From positions 63,449,321 to 63,513,320 of the forward strand of contig CM042145.1 of assembly GCA_023376005.1 (NCBI GenBank): DNA of 64,000 nucleotides, written 5' to 3'. The notes beneath the pieces were generated by a model, which was given only the letters and a program-made list of their open reading frames with translations, did no database searches and was not told the DNA's origin. A program made the translations under genes and the position numbers. The DNA comes from Doryteuthis pealeii (taxonomy: Eukaryota > Mollusca > Cephalopoda > Myopsida > Loliginidae). The stretch's first letter is position 1. Each line of letters opens with the position of its first letter. Shown here piece by piece: positions 9,954-19,675 of the stretch.

Positions 9954-10262
9954 GTGTTCAAACGAAGTGTTTGAAAATGGCGAAGGCCGACAATTTGTAG
10001 GGAGATTATGTGCTTAATTAAAGTCATACCTAATTTGTTAATTAATGAATTATGATTAAATGAATTAGGCGTGCATATCGGTTTAAATGTAAAGCGTAAA
10101 CAAATCGAGAAAAAGTCAATCTCTGTATGTACATTTCAGCCCATTAGGCCTCATCAGCAGAGCTATAGACAGGGCAGTGCTTTGTGCGCGATTCGAACCC
10201 TACCTGTCAGGCTGACAGGCGGACATTCTAACCACTACACTAGCTGGGGAAGCCAGCTAGTG
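9951..10262 (-). repeat. tRNA-Asp-like SINE with hammerhead ribozyme
   Basis: On the minus strand the element runs in four parts. A tRNA-like head (10248-10188) has A box TAGTGTAGTGGTTAGAAT, anticodon-region CCGCCTGTCA (Asp GUC-like) and B box GGGTTCGAATC. A linker of about 22 nt follows, then a complete hammerhead motif (10162-10121), then a body with TTTCTCGATTTGTTTACGC and CTAATTCATT, ending at a (TA)n tract. 5'-truncated relatives are at 47,689-47,875 and 61,735-61,922. Pol III transcription from the A/B boxes would place the ribozyme in the SINE RNA. Confidence 0.8.
10121..10162 (-). ncRNA. type I hammerhead ribozyme
   Basis: Minus-strand sequence fits the hammerhead consensus at every core position. 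Stem I is CUCUG/CAGAG (10158-10162 with 10121-10125). The core CUGAUGA is at 10157-10151. Stem II GGCCU/GGGCU has an AAU loop and five pairs including two G-U. GAA lies at 10137-10135. Stem III is the self-complementary AUGUACAU, and A17 is at 10126, giving an AUA cleavage triplet. The short stem III resembles the minimal hammerheads of retrozymes and Penelope-like elements, which usually act as dimers. Activity is inferred, not shown. Confidence 0.82.
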
Positions 10263-10328
10263 TAGTGGTTATAATGTACACACAGAGATTGACTTTTTCT
10301 CGATTTGTTTACGCTTTACATTTAAACC
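10252..10328 (+). repeat. deleted, inverted partner copy of the tRNA/hammerhead SINE
   Basis: Starts with the same tRNA head (CCAGCTAGTGTAGTGGTTA) but jumps directly to the 3' half of the hammerhead (ATGTACACACAGAG) and the body. The jump occurs at AATGT, present at both breakpoints in the full copy. Head-to-head with the full SINE, it forms a ~22-bp stem around 10,228-10,275 and a 53-bp inverted repeat (10,079-10,131 with 10,274-10,327). Confidence 0.75.
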
Positions 10329-10368
<40 letters not shown>

Positions 10369-10410
10369 ACACACACAACACACATATATATATATATATA
10401 TATATAAAAT
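10329..10410. repeat. (CA)n-(TA)n microsatellite
   Basis: Compound CA then TA dinucleotide array; reading frames across it are artefactual. Confidence 0.9.
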
Positions 10411-10920
10411 TTTTACCCTTACATTTGTTCTCTGTGTCTTTCTTGTTGAATGTGATAATTCCTTCACTGAACAAATACCATCTTTTTTAAACCATGCATT
10501 CGTCCCATTATCTCATTATTCTCAATCCCTAGAATACGTGACAATACGCTAAGTATATTTTTTATTTTGAATGAGTTTTAAGAAGAACTACTTTCTGTAT
10601 TATACACTCAGAATAAATAAATGGTCGCAAATTGAATAAAGAGTTTAATGGGACAGAATTGGAATTCCTCCTTTTCTTATTATAAACAATTACTTCTTCA
10701 TTTCTTAATCTAAATCAATCATCTGAAGTTGAAGGAACTTTAGATGACTGACGGCCAGTTCGACAGCTGAGTAATTAACGAACTGCTGTGATTTGTCAAT
10801 ATTAAATGGTTGGTAATTATTGGAGTGTATTTTCATTTCTTTTTAATCAACTAAGAATGCATAGAAAAGCTCTCGAGACTTCCATTGAGTTTCTGAAACT
10901 ATCCCAATGTTCCAATGTAT
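10411..10920. other. unassigned sequence
   Basis: No recognisable gene or repeat; AT-rich with no frame longer than expected by chance. Confidence 0.5.
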
Positions 10921-10921
10921 A

Positions 10922-11410
10922 GTACTAGTGGAAACTGTGGGTATACCACAATATGATAATTTAATTATTAAAACGTTTAGCTATTGCTAAATAGCTCAAT
11001 ATGTAAAAAGTATAATAATCTTGATTTAACTCTCTCTTACACTTTTCGTTCTTTCCTTCTTTCTTTAGCCAGCTTTTTTTATTATGTTCGATTGAAACGG
11101 ATTAGCATTATCGCTTCCGCGTGCTCACCCCTCCTATCTTTCCCCTATTCTCTTTCTTTCTTATGATTTCTGTGCAGCATGTCCTTTTTCTTCCTTTTCT
11201 TTATTATAAAAACGGAATGGTCCATTATTTATGACGACACTCATAAGAAATAAGAATTGGGCGGATAAGCAGCACAAGATTATTGGAATTTACATTTTTG
11301 CATTACATCTTGCACGATTTGGACAGTCTCATTTTTAACCAGAGGGTGTAGCAATATGAGAACGGTTGCACAATTAAGGAACAAGAGTATCGATATATAG
11401 ATAGTTCAAT
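10922..11410 (+). repeat. dispersed repeat R2
   Basis: About 490 bp matching 20,580-21,090 along its length: AAAAGTATAATAATCTT, ATCGCTTCCGCG, GGAATGGTCCATTATTTA, CCAGAGGGTGT and GGAACA(C/A)GAGTAT blocks, with T/C-rich inserts of variable length. A 55-bp scrap is at 15,415-15,470. Strand and class are unknown. Confidence 0.75.
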
Positions 11411-11910
11411 GATCTAGGCTCTTTTAAAAGTCTTTTATGCCTTTAAATGAATGAAAATAAAATAAATGAAAATAAACTTTGCATCAAGTCTAGAAATAGA
11501 ACAAAAATTCCCGACACATTGGTGACAGTTTTGAAGCGAAAATCAAATCCAACACGGACGTAGTTGTAAACAAACCACATGATCCTACAAATATGTTCCA
11601 AACAATAGACATAAAAGACGAAAAGTATATAATTTTGGTTGAGCATAGAAATGTGTTTATAAAAAAGTATCCATTAAGAATAAATTTATTTCAAAACTTT
11701 GTCGGTATTAAATGAGCCACTGTGGTCGATATGCTGTAAAAAAAAAAAAAAATACTTTTATATATCCATGCTGTACAATTTGCATGTTTTTTTATACTAC
11801 CAAAATAAAGAAAACTCTTCCGAAAACTGACGTAATCTAATGACATTTTTTTAATACCAATAAAATACTAAAATGTGCTCAATGGGGTAATATTATCATC
11901 ATAGAAATTT
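11411..11910. other. unassigned sequence
   Basis: No supported gene. Near 11,700-11,745 there is a short R1-head-like piece (TCGGTATTAAATGAGCC ... GATATGCTGTAAAA). Confidence 0.5.
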
Positions 11911-11914
11911 GGCA

Positions 11915-12165
11915 CAGCGAACTGAGTTCAAACCCTTGACAACTCTATTTGCCTTTCATATAACCCTAGTACTCTTGGCGAAAAGTATGCATTTAACTAT
12001 TTTCCTTTCAGTTCTTGACAAATGGTAGGGCAGACTGGGTCTTTAACCTTGGTATGACAACCAGTCTAAGAGAAAGAAAACTCTGAATTCGATTTTGTTA
12101 AACTTTAAAATTGACTTTTTATCGTAACCTGCACATACGTGGAGGATGTTTAGGAATGAGTGAAA
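11915..12165 (+). repeat. SINE B, degraded
   Basis: Recognised by GAGTTCAAACCC, GGTAGGGCAGACTGGG, CCAGTCTAAGAGAAAG and a final GCACATACGTGGAGG. The A-box region is lost and substitutions are many, so this is an old copy. Confidence 0.7.
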
Positions 12166-12915
12166 CTTGTGCGTGAGATATTTTAAGTGGAAAGAGGCTG
12201 CACAGACCTCAGTCCAATGTTTTGTCAGTCCGGCAGTTGGTCCAGTGGCTGGGGAAAGTCCGAGACGACTGGACTGCCAAGCTGCTGCAGGCTGTTGTCT
12301 CAAGTAATATTGAGTCACTTTACGAAAGGCAAGCTTCCCCGGAAGCCCCAGGCTTGCACCCTACCGCTAGGTGGTATTGGATATTTATGTGAGTAGTAAG
12401 TACCCCAATCCTACTACAATCGATGTGGATGTCTGTTGGATCACCTGGAGTTAATCCACCCTTTGACAACCCGACCTTGTAACAGGTAGTACTAGTTTAT
12501 ATGGTACTAGACTAAACCTGTCTTGTCCTGACCTGATATATTCTAGTGAATTACAATAAAAACGACTAACGAAACATTTCACAGCAGACACAAAAAAGAC
12601 ACAGTCGACTACGTAAGACACAGCAGTCAGTAACCGGTCTAACAGGTAGATACTCAGTCTTTTGACGCATTAGTATAGCTCACAAATCATCTACAGTTCG
12701 TTGAAACACACAAGAACACTGGCAAACCTACGTTTTTTTTATTGTAATCTCGCAGCCTGACAATTTGTTTTTGAAAAAAAATTGTACCACAAAATAATGT
12801 TTTACAAAACATGCATATTTATAAATATATATTGTGTCATGCTAGATATTATGTTATATTATTTATTTATTTATTATTCGTTGTTATATTACACGTTATA
12901 TTTTTCATTGTTATA
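12166..12915. other. unassigned sequence, possible old retroelement
   Basis: 12,180-12,560 is less AT-rich than its surroundings and ends near AATAAAAACGAC, but no paired LTR, coding motif or second copy was found. 12,770-12,915 is AT-rich. Confidence 0.4.
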
Positions 12916-12921
12916 TATTAT

Positions 12922-13120
12922 TGTAGTTTAAGATAAAAAATGAAACTCCTCTTATCTTGGGCTTGGAAGAAAATGGCGCCCGAAATTAAAAGTTTTTTTT
13001 AATAAGAGTACAGACCGGAAATGAGGGGGTTGGTGGGAGTGGAGTGGAGTCATAAATAAGCCGAATTTTTTGGTAGTCGGGGAGTTGTTATTTGGAAGGC
13101 ATGCTATCGCGAGCTGATCA
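12922..13120 (+). repeat. 5' LTR
   Basis: Begins TGTAGTTTAAG and ends GCTGATCA; about 199 bp. It is nearly identical to the 3' LTR, including GGAAATGAGGG, CATAAATAAGCCGAATTTTT and TTATTTGGAAGGC. CATAAATA could be a TATA box. TGGCGCCCGAA, which matches the common tRNA-Lys primer-site core, lies inside both LTR copies (12,974-12,984). Confidence 0.85.
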
Positions 13121-13144
13121 GATAACGAGCTATTTCGGCGAGAA

Positions 13145-13884
13145 ATGGATAAAGTTACCAAGGGAATGATTAAGCCATTTAATGGCGAGGGGGATTTTGT
13201 GGCATGGCTGAAAAAGCTAAAGCTAGTGGCCGAACTCCAGAAGATCTCTGATTTGGCAAGTTTTATTCCACTTTTTCTGGTGGGAGATGCTCTTGCCCTC
13301 TACATGGAGATGAGTTAAGTAGCAGGATGAAGGAATGATTGAGAAGAGGCTGAGAGAGGCATTTACGGAAGGGCCCTTTGAGGCATATGAAAAACTTAAA
13401 AAGTTAAGTGGACCGGGAGTCGGTAGACGTATATGCCAACAGTATCAAGAGGTTGGCAAGTCTAGCCGGATATGTAGGATGAGGGCTGGACCAAACAGCG
13501 AAATTGGCCTTCGTAGCGGGTTTCCCGGATAGTATATCGATGATGCTACAACAATTACCCGACATAAATACAATGGAAATCGCGGACCTTATACCAACTG
13601 CGACGGTGTTGACAAGAACACGAGGTCAGAATTCCGGGACGGTGGGAGCGGTCGCATATAGCAAAGAACCAACAGACAAATATGCAATGGGATCATCATC
13701 CGCTATTCGGTGCTACAGATGTCAGGGGCCAAACCGACTCAGAGATTGCAAAGTACCACCAAGAGCTAGAACTATGCGCTACAAATGTGAAAAGTTCGGG
13801 CATATTGCCAGATACTGCCCTCTGAACCATGGAAACGAGCAAGGGGGAGCGTTTGCGTCAGCAGCTGTCCCTTCAACGGAGTGA
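13145..13884 (+). pseudogene. gag: LTR-retrotransposon gag, frameshifted, with CCHC knuckles
   Basis: Three frame segments make one gag. 13,145-13,318 gives MIKPFNGEGDFVAWLKKLKL and stops. 13,335-13,532 gives IEKRLREAFTEGPFEAYEKL. 13,504-13,884 gives FVAGFPDSISMMLQQLP and two zinc-knuckle modules. The first knuckle is CYRC-x4-R-x4-C (the His is Arg). The second keeps CEKFGHIARYC but has Arg where its first Cys should be. Gag binds element RNA in the virus-like particle; both knuckles lack a metal ligand and the frame is broken, so no working product is expected. Confidence 0.8.
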
Positions 13885-14387
13885 GGGTGCGGTATGGGTC
13901 TCTCCCGATCATAGAGGTGTTAGTGACTGGCATGAGGGCGACGGCTCTCATTGATGCCGGCTGTACTAGTACTTTACTCAGTCCCAGTCTCATTCGTGGA
14001 TGTGGTGGGGGTAGGGCCACAATAAGAGCAGTGGACGGAACCGAGGGGAAATGCAGAGGAACCAGACGGATGGAAATAGAATTAGGTGGGGAAAGGTTGA
14101 CAACAAAGGCAATTATCATGGAACGCCTAATCAATGATATAGACATTATCATTGGGATGGATGTTATTTGCAGACTGGGAGGTTTGACTGTGAAAAACGG
14201 CGAAGTTAAGTTCGGAGAGACATACTGTGCAGTAGCTGCCGAAGAGAAGAATTGCTGCGAAATTGAGGACAAAGATTTTAAAGCAGAGTCTGACGGCAAA
14301 AAATGGACTGTAGAATGGCCGTGGAAAGGAGAACCTCCACTGTTAGAAAATAAAGTGGAATATTACAAAACTCCTTTAGAGGACTGA
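13881..14387 (+). pseudogene. retropepsin-like aspartic protease of the LTR element
   Basis: An open stretch of 168 codons. The active-site loop reads ALIDAGCTSTLLS (DAG in place of the usual DTG/DSG), followed about 80 residues later by DIDIIIGMDVICRLGG, the typical I-I-G-M-D flap/core strand of Gypsy-type proteases. Downstream the frame enters the linker to RT and stops. It overlaps the last 4 bases of the gag frame. It would cleave the polyprotein in an intact element; here the RT that should follow is absent. Confidence 0.75.
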
Positions 14388-14570
14388 GAAAGAGTGGAGT
14401 ATGAGAAAGAGGTGGAAAGGTGGATTGAGGATGGAATTCTCCTACCATGGAGAGGTGAAGTGAAAGGAGTGTTACCTTTGATGGCGGTGGTCCAGCGGAG
14501 GGAATTCTCCTACCATGGAGAGATGAAGTGAAAGGAGTGTTACCTTTGATGGTGGTGGTCCAGGCAACCA
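14388..14570 (+). pseudogene. RT start stub with 68-bp tandem duplication
   Basis: After the stop at 14,387 the frame reads VEYEKEVERWIEDGIL, the conserved helix before RT motif 1. The segment GGAATTCTCCTACCATGGAG to GGTGGTCCAG (about 14,433-14,494) is repeated at 14,501-14,563. Everything from the RT palm to mid-integrase is then missing. Confidence 0.7.
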
Positions 14571-14599
14571 AAGGAAAAGTCAGAAAAAAATGAAACATT

Positions 14600-15087
14600 C
14601 GAAGGTACTATAGAGCAGCTTACAGACCAGAGGGCAATGGAATAGTGGAACGAAACCACTGGACCGTGAAAACAATAGCCGTAAGAGGAGGAATAACACA
14701 GACAGAGGCCATATTCTGGTACAATATGGCACCCAAGATCGGTCAGAGAGAGGAAACCGTACCGTAACGGTCAATTTTTTCGTACTAGTGGAGACACCCA
14801 AAAATAAACTCCCAGATGTTGATGAAGGACCACCCAGAATCCAAATAGAAGAAGAGGTTTGGGTGAAACCACCAAACGTCCGGTGCACAACGCAGTGGGA
14901 GAGAGGAGTAGTGACGGGGAGCCAGTTACCAAACAACCTGATTGTAGACGGAACACCACGGCATATATTAAACTTAAGGCGAGTTCTACATGTGAACGAT
15001 GAGGATATGGAAGATGGATATCCTACCGATACGAATGGACCTCTACCAACGCAAAGACTGCAAAGAGAGCGTAATGCACCAATTTGA
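14600..15087 (+). pseudogene. integrase distal core and C-terminal domain
   Basis: A frame with one stop gives YRPEGNGIVERNH, the conserved P-x-G-N-G-x-x-E-R of the integrase catalytic domain (the final Asp-Asp-Glu glutamate region). FWYNMAPK follows, and then a 99-codon open frame (14,788-15,087) with EEVWVKPPNVRC and HILNLRRV, typical of the Gypsy integrase C-terminus. The first two catalytic Asp residues are deleted. Confidence 0.78.
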
Positions 15088-15132
15088 ACACGAGACTACG
15101 CTATTTGAAATTATCTTAAGATCATGGGGGCG

Positions 15133-15324
15133 TGTAGTTTAAGATAAGTGAAACTCCTCTTACGGCTTGGAAGAAAATGGCGCCCGAAATTTAATATTTT
15201 TTTTTTATAAGAGTACAGACCGGAAATGAGGGGTTGGTGGGAGTGGAGTGGAGTCATAAATAAGCCGAATTTTTTGGCTGTCGGTAAGTTGTTATTTGGA
15301 AGGCAAGCTATCGCGAGTTGATCA
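15133..15324 (+). repeat. 3' LTR
   Basis: Direct partner of 12,922-13,120, with a few small deletions (about 192 bp). Starts TGTAGTTTAAG, ends GTTGATCA. The primer-site-like TGGCGCCCGAA recurs at 15,178-15,188. Confidence 0.85.
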
Positions 15325-15921
15325 GATTTTTATGTTATGTTTATTTTATGAATATTATAAAGTTGGCATTAAATAACCCACATGGTTGATATGCCATTAA
15401 AGCAAACCAAACTTTTTTACTGTTGTAAGATGATAATGGTTGTACAATTAAGGAACACGAATATTAATATATAAATACTTCTAGTCAACGAATAACATAT
15501 TCATTAATTTCATTTTGTCATCAACTGCATGATTGTGCATTAAGTAGAAAGAAATTCGGTTGAATTTTTCTTCAGCTTAATGTGATTATCTCGATATAAT
15601 TTCAAATGCATGCTGCTGGGAAAATAACAATTGTTGTCTCATTAAGATTAGAATTACTATTTCGCTCTACTTAGGTATGGAGCACTCTTTACATTTTTGC
15701 TTAGACAAACCGAGCGGTATATATATATATTTGTCTTTTGGCCAAGTGATATTGGCTTAATCGATTATTTTCGGTTAGTGTGATTTTCTTGGTCTTTAAA
15801 AAAAAAAATCCCCAGGCATTTATTTGTAGTATATTTTTTACTTGCAAATTATTTAACTTTTTTTTTTCTAGTCCCAAGGGTGTAATAATAAGTTTAGTAG
15901 AGTAGAGTAGAGTAGAGTAGA

Positions 15922-15970
<49 letters not shown>
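15325..15970. other. repeat scraps and microsatellite
   Basis: 15,360-15,410 resembles the R1 head inverted (GGCATTAAATAACCCACA). 15,415-15,470 resembles R2. (AGAGT)n at 15,895-15,924 leads into (TA)n at 15,925-15,969. Nothing else is recognised. Confidence 0.6.
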
Positions 15971-15971
<1 letters not shown>

Positions 15972-15972
<1 letters not shown>

Positions 15973-16130
15973 CAACACCTCCGCACGAGCAGGATGGGAC
16001 ATAAGGTCAATTTCTTAAACGGAGTTTAACAGGTTTTAAGTCAGTTTTCCTTCTCCTAGACTGGTTACCTTGCCAAGATTAAAGAGCCGATTCTGCCTTA
16101 CTAATTACCCATAGCTGTACTTAAATGCAG
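15972..16130 (-). repeat. SINE B, 3' half
   Basis: Inverted: GGTCAATTTCTTAA, TTTTCCTTCTCCTAGACTGG and TTACCCATAGCTG. It follows a (TA)n tract that would be its 3' tail. Confidence 0.8.
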
Positions 16131-17430
16131 TGATCAATTTTGAATTTATTGTTGCCTATTACATAGCTATTCGTAATGAGATATTTGAGTTCTCCCAATA
16201 GTTTTTAGTTGCCTTCGGTCCAATCAAGAACCCTCCACAGAAACGAGCTTAATTGCCGCCCGATACGGTGTCTTTTAAGCTAGTTGTAGATAATATGATT
16301 TATATGAAACGGTCATGAAATAATTGTAAAATGATTGATTGGTTTAAATAGCATATTTAGGGTTATTTTATGCCTAGTGGTTAGGGAATTGTGTTCATTT
16401 TGCGTTTATATTTATTTTTTGTCTGTGCAGTTGTTTCTTAGATTTTTTTTTCACTCACTCCTATCGAATGCAAAAAAAAAAAAAAAAAAAAAAGAAAAAA
16501 TTTTTTTTTTTAATCAACCAGGTTCATGTTCCGAAAGGGTGTGTCATATATTGGTTGTAGATATATTTTTAATGTGAAATGTAACATCAAAGAAACAAGC
16601 AAAACAGTACAACTAATGAACAAAGATAGTTTGAGTCGTAACAAAAATTATCCTTTATATATATATTATAAATTGTACCAAATGAACAACAAGTTACAAA
16701 GATGTGGTTTGGTTAATGAATTTTCCTTTGTACAAAGTCTTATTAGTGTTAAAGCTTACTTGTATTTCAGTTGACTCGGTTCTAAGAGGACTGGTATTCG
16801 TGACTGGTCCATTCGCTGTCCACTACCTTTCCACCTCTACTACTAGAACTCCTTTTCCTTTCCCCGGTCTCAGAATGTTCGATAGTTGGCGGGAATTTTG
16901 AATTTTGTCTATTTTTAGAATACGATCCTGTTTTCTTTGTTCCTCAAACTGTCCTAACAAGAATCTACCGCTTACGAACCTATTCAAGTATTTGGTTGCT
17001 GGAGTGGTATCACTGACATAATCAGATCATTTTAATGTAATTCTCATCGGGTCTTCTTGCTCAAAGTGTTATATACCCCTTTTACATATCGGGTATATAA
17101 ATTACAATAGGAGAGAGAGGATGAGGAGATGAGAGGTTCTTACTTTTCTGCTTCTTCGGTGGCCATTTTCCTCAGGGCTGATTTCTTCTATCTGGGCTGG
17201 GCAGTCTGTGCATTTCTTGTTAATTAATTAAGAAAGTAAGACTTTGTTGTTTCTTTTTAGTCTTTATTACAAAAACCTTAGTCTAAGAGGATTCTCGAAC
17301 CGCTCGGCTGAGAGTCGGCATCTTGAGAGTGACGATCCTTAACGTCATCTCTCACTGGCTTTCTGTCGGTAACTCTAAACTCAATTTTCTTTCGCACGTC
17401 TTCTATTGGAGGGGTCAAGGTAACGGTTAT
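16131..17430. other. unassigned sequence
   Basis: Contains a short SINE-like scrap at 16,345-16,425 (GGGTTATTTTATGCCTAGTGG, similar to 51,460 and its mirror 58,100), poly-A/poly-T at 16,470-16,512, and a GA-rich patch at 17,109-17,140. No supported gene. Confidence 0.5.
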
Positions 17431-17634
17431 CACCTGTCAATAACACTGTAGGTAACTTTCGACTCAACTCCCTCCGATTTTGAATTTTCTTTGAACTCAA
17501 TTCAAATTCTAGCTACACTACTTATACAATTCATTCACCTGTCAATAAAACTGAAGTAACTTTCCACTCAACTCCCTTCGATTTTGAATTTTCTTTTGAA
17601 CTCAATTCAAATTCTAGCTACACTACTTATACAA
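17431..17634 (+). repeat. ~103-bp tandem duplication
   Basis: Two direct copies of a unit containing CACCTGTCAATAA, CTCAACTCCCT(C/T)CGATTTT and AATTCTAGCTACACTACTTA, with only a few differences. Confidence 0.85.
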
Positions 17635-18205
17635 TGCATAAGCTACCCATTAATTATGTAACAAAAGAATGAGTTTTATATATAGTAAAACTTTCCAAGG
17701 TTTGATGGAAAAGAATGGTGCTCAACTCCTTAACTTTTGCACTGATGGTGATGGAATAAGAGGACAGGCAATCAGCTCCCTGTTGGTCTTTTCTTTGAAT
17801 TTGGCATCTCATTTAATCATCATCATGTCGCACTATTAGCACTGATATCCATGACAATCTCTCGCCACCCGTCCCTATCATTCATTGCCCCTCGGAGGTC
17901 CTATGCACAGCATCCAACATCAGCGCAGATATTCAAATCTTTTTGAAAATAAGTAATTATTTTGTTCATTTAGAAAGCAAAGTGATAATATTTGAATAGC
18001 AAACAAGAAATGTTAGTTAATATTGCATTATTATTTTTCATTTTCATAATTATCATGTAAATAAACTTTCAACTGCTTTTAAAATTCACAGCAAAACCAA
18101 AGGAATTAGATGTAGACTTATTTCTCAAGTTCATTGTTTATAATATATTGGCCAAGACAAAGTTTTAAAACAGCTAAAATAAAGATATTGAACAATGACA
18201 ATACT
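17635..18205. other. unassigned AT-rich sequence
   Basis: No gene or named repeat seen. Confidence 0.5.
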
Positions 18206-19210
18206 TTAATTAGAACCATGTGCTGCTTTCCACAGAAGAATATTACTTATGAGTTCGTCCCTGCTTCTCCAGCAGTGCCCAGCATGTCTTGTTCGTCTTA
18301 CACGGATGGTTTGTGCTATATTGGGCAATTTGCCGTACAGCTGTTTTCTCGTGAGGTGTTGTTTCCACATCTTGTTTAAGATTATACGCAGCATTCTTTT
18401 GCAGCCTCCATCTAGCTTATTTCTAGGTGCTTCGTTAGGGTCCAAGTGGTGCATCTATACAGTAGTACTGATACAACAACTACTGTTTGGAAGAACTGTT
18501 GCTTTAACTTATCAGTAAGATCTGATTACCATATGGCTGACAATCTCTTTATATCAGACCATGCCTTTCCCATGCGTGTATTAACATCGCTTTCTGTTGA
18601 TGAGATATTACTGCCAAGGTACGTGAATTTTTTCCCCTAGTTTTTTTTTTTAACATATGAACTTAGTTTTATCGGAGTTTACGTATACCTGTAGGTGTTA
18701 TTTTCGTATTTGCCTGGGGAGTTGTCTGCCCGTTTAATGTCGCTGGTTCCCGCTAGGGGCCTCGTGTATTTAAGCGGCTGTTTTGAATTTCTCTTCCTCT
18801 TTACCTCTTTCCTCGCTACGAGACCACACGGGTTAGACAATTGTCATTCCCTTTTCGTTGGGACTTCGGCCCTCAACGCCGGCTACTAGTCATTGTAAGT
18901 GATTTATACAGCATGGACTATTCTTAGTCTCATGTCTGTACCTTTGTATTATGTGCACTTTTATATTATCTTGTCAGTGACTTTTATGTATGTATGTTTA
19001 TGTACACTTCTATATATTATGTACCTTGTTTATTCATGTGGTGTTATATAAAATGTTTTGTCCCTCAACCTTTGTCGGAGTTGTATGTTCACTTATCAAT
19101 TTGAACCTTTTCTAGGATGCGTAACATGGATTCGGCTTGTGCAGGTGTATTTGCAAAAATTGCAAATCTACGGATCATCTACGTAGTCCGCATACGTAAT
19201 AATCTCTGCG
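18206..19210 (-). pseudogene. LINE RT fragment split by a ~400-bp insert
   Basis: The minus frame at 18,206-18,454 gives KLDGGCKRMLRIILNKMWKQ and RHAGHCWRSRDELISN, the C-terminal region after the RT palm in the same family as the LINE at 35 kb. The upstream part (19,195-19,105) retains a YADYVDD-like box followed by sequence matching PAQAES. Between 18,692 and about 19,100 the LINE is interrupted by unrelated sequence starting TGTAGG and ending TTATCA, possibly a solo LTR, though no clear target duplication was found. Confidence 0.7.
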
Positions 19211-19336
19211 GGGTATTGCCTATTTCTTGCCTTTCTTAGTGTGAGGACTAATTACTATGTTACTATTGGTGGATTTGCTAGTGAGTGAATTTAATTAAGC
19301 ATCAAATTTTAATTTTTTAGATACTTGATAAAAAGA

Positions 19337-19675
19337 TGTTGGTTTAACGACATGGGTTATTTTATGCCGAAGAGGTTATTGTTTTATTTATTCTTGATGG
19401 GTACTCAAATTTTGTAACACATCTTTTAAAGCTCATTTTTTTCTATTTAACTCATAAATAGGACTCTAACAGGTACTACCACTCCGGGTCAGAGTGGCCT
19501 GGAATAATGGTGATGAGTGTGTACTTCACATTCCCTAGGGCTCCAGAATTGGAACTTCACCATCAGATAGAGTTTAACGTCATATCCAGGATATTAAGAC
19601 CCTCAGTCACCGCCTTCTAGCACATATAGTATAAAAAGGTTGGGGTTGGCCATCAGGGCAATAGGGTTGTAAAAG
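19337..19675 (+). repeat. dispersed repeat R1
   Basis: GGGTTATTTTATGCCGAAG head, ACTCATAAATAGGACTCTAAC block and CACCATCAGATAGAGTTTAA body. Confidence 0.8.

Larger units (their letters stand above)
12922..15324 (+). mobile_element. internally deleted Ty3/Gypsy-like LTR retrotransposon
   Basis: Two direct LTRs (12,922-13,120 and 15,133-15,324) bound a 2-kb internal region. In order it holds broken gag, zinc knuckles, aspartic protease, a stub of the RT start, then the distal integrase and C-terminal domain. RT, RNase H and most of integrase are missing. A purine-rich ATGGGGG precedes the 3' LTR. No convincing target-site duplication was found. It is non-autonomous and decayed. Confidence 0.85.

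Noticed and set aside
13772..14959. Long minus-strand frames (175, 106, 118 codons)
   Set aside because: Antisense shadows of the LTR element gag, protease and integrase regions, which have recognisable motifs on the plus strand.
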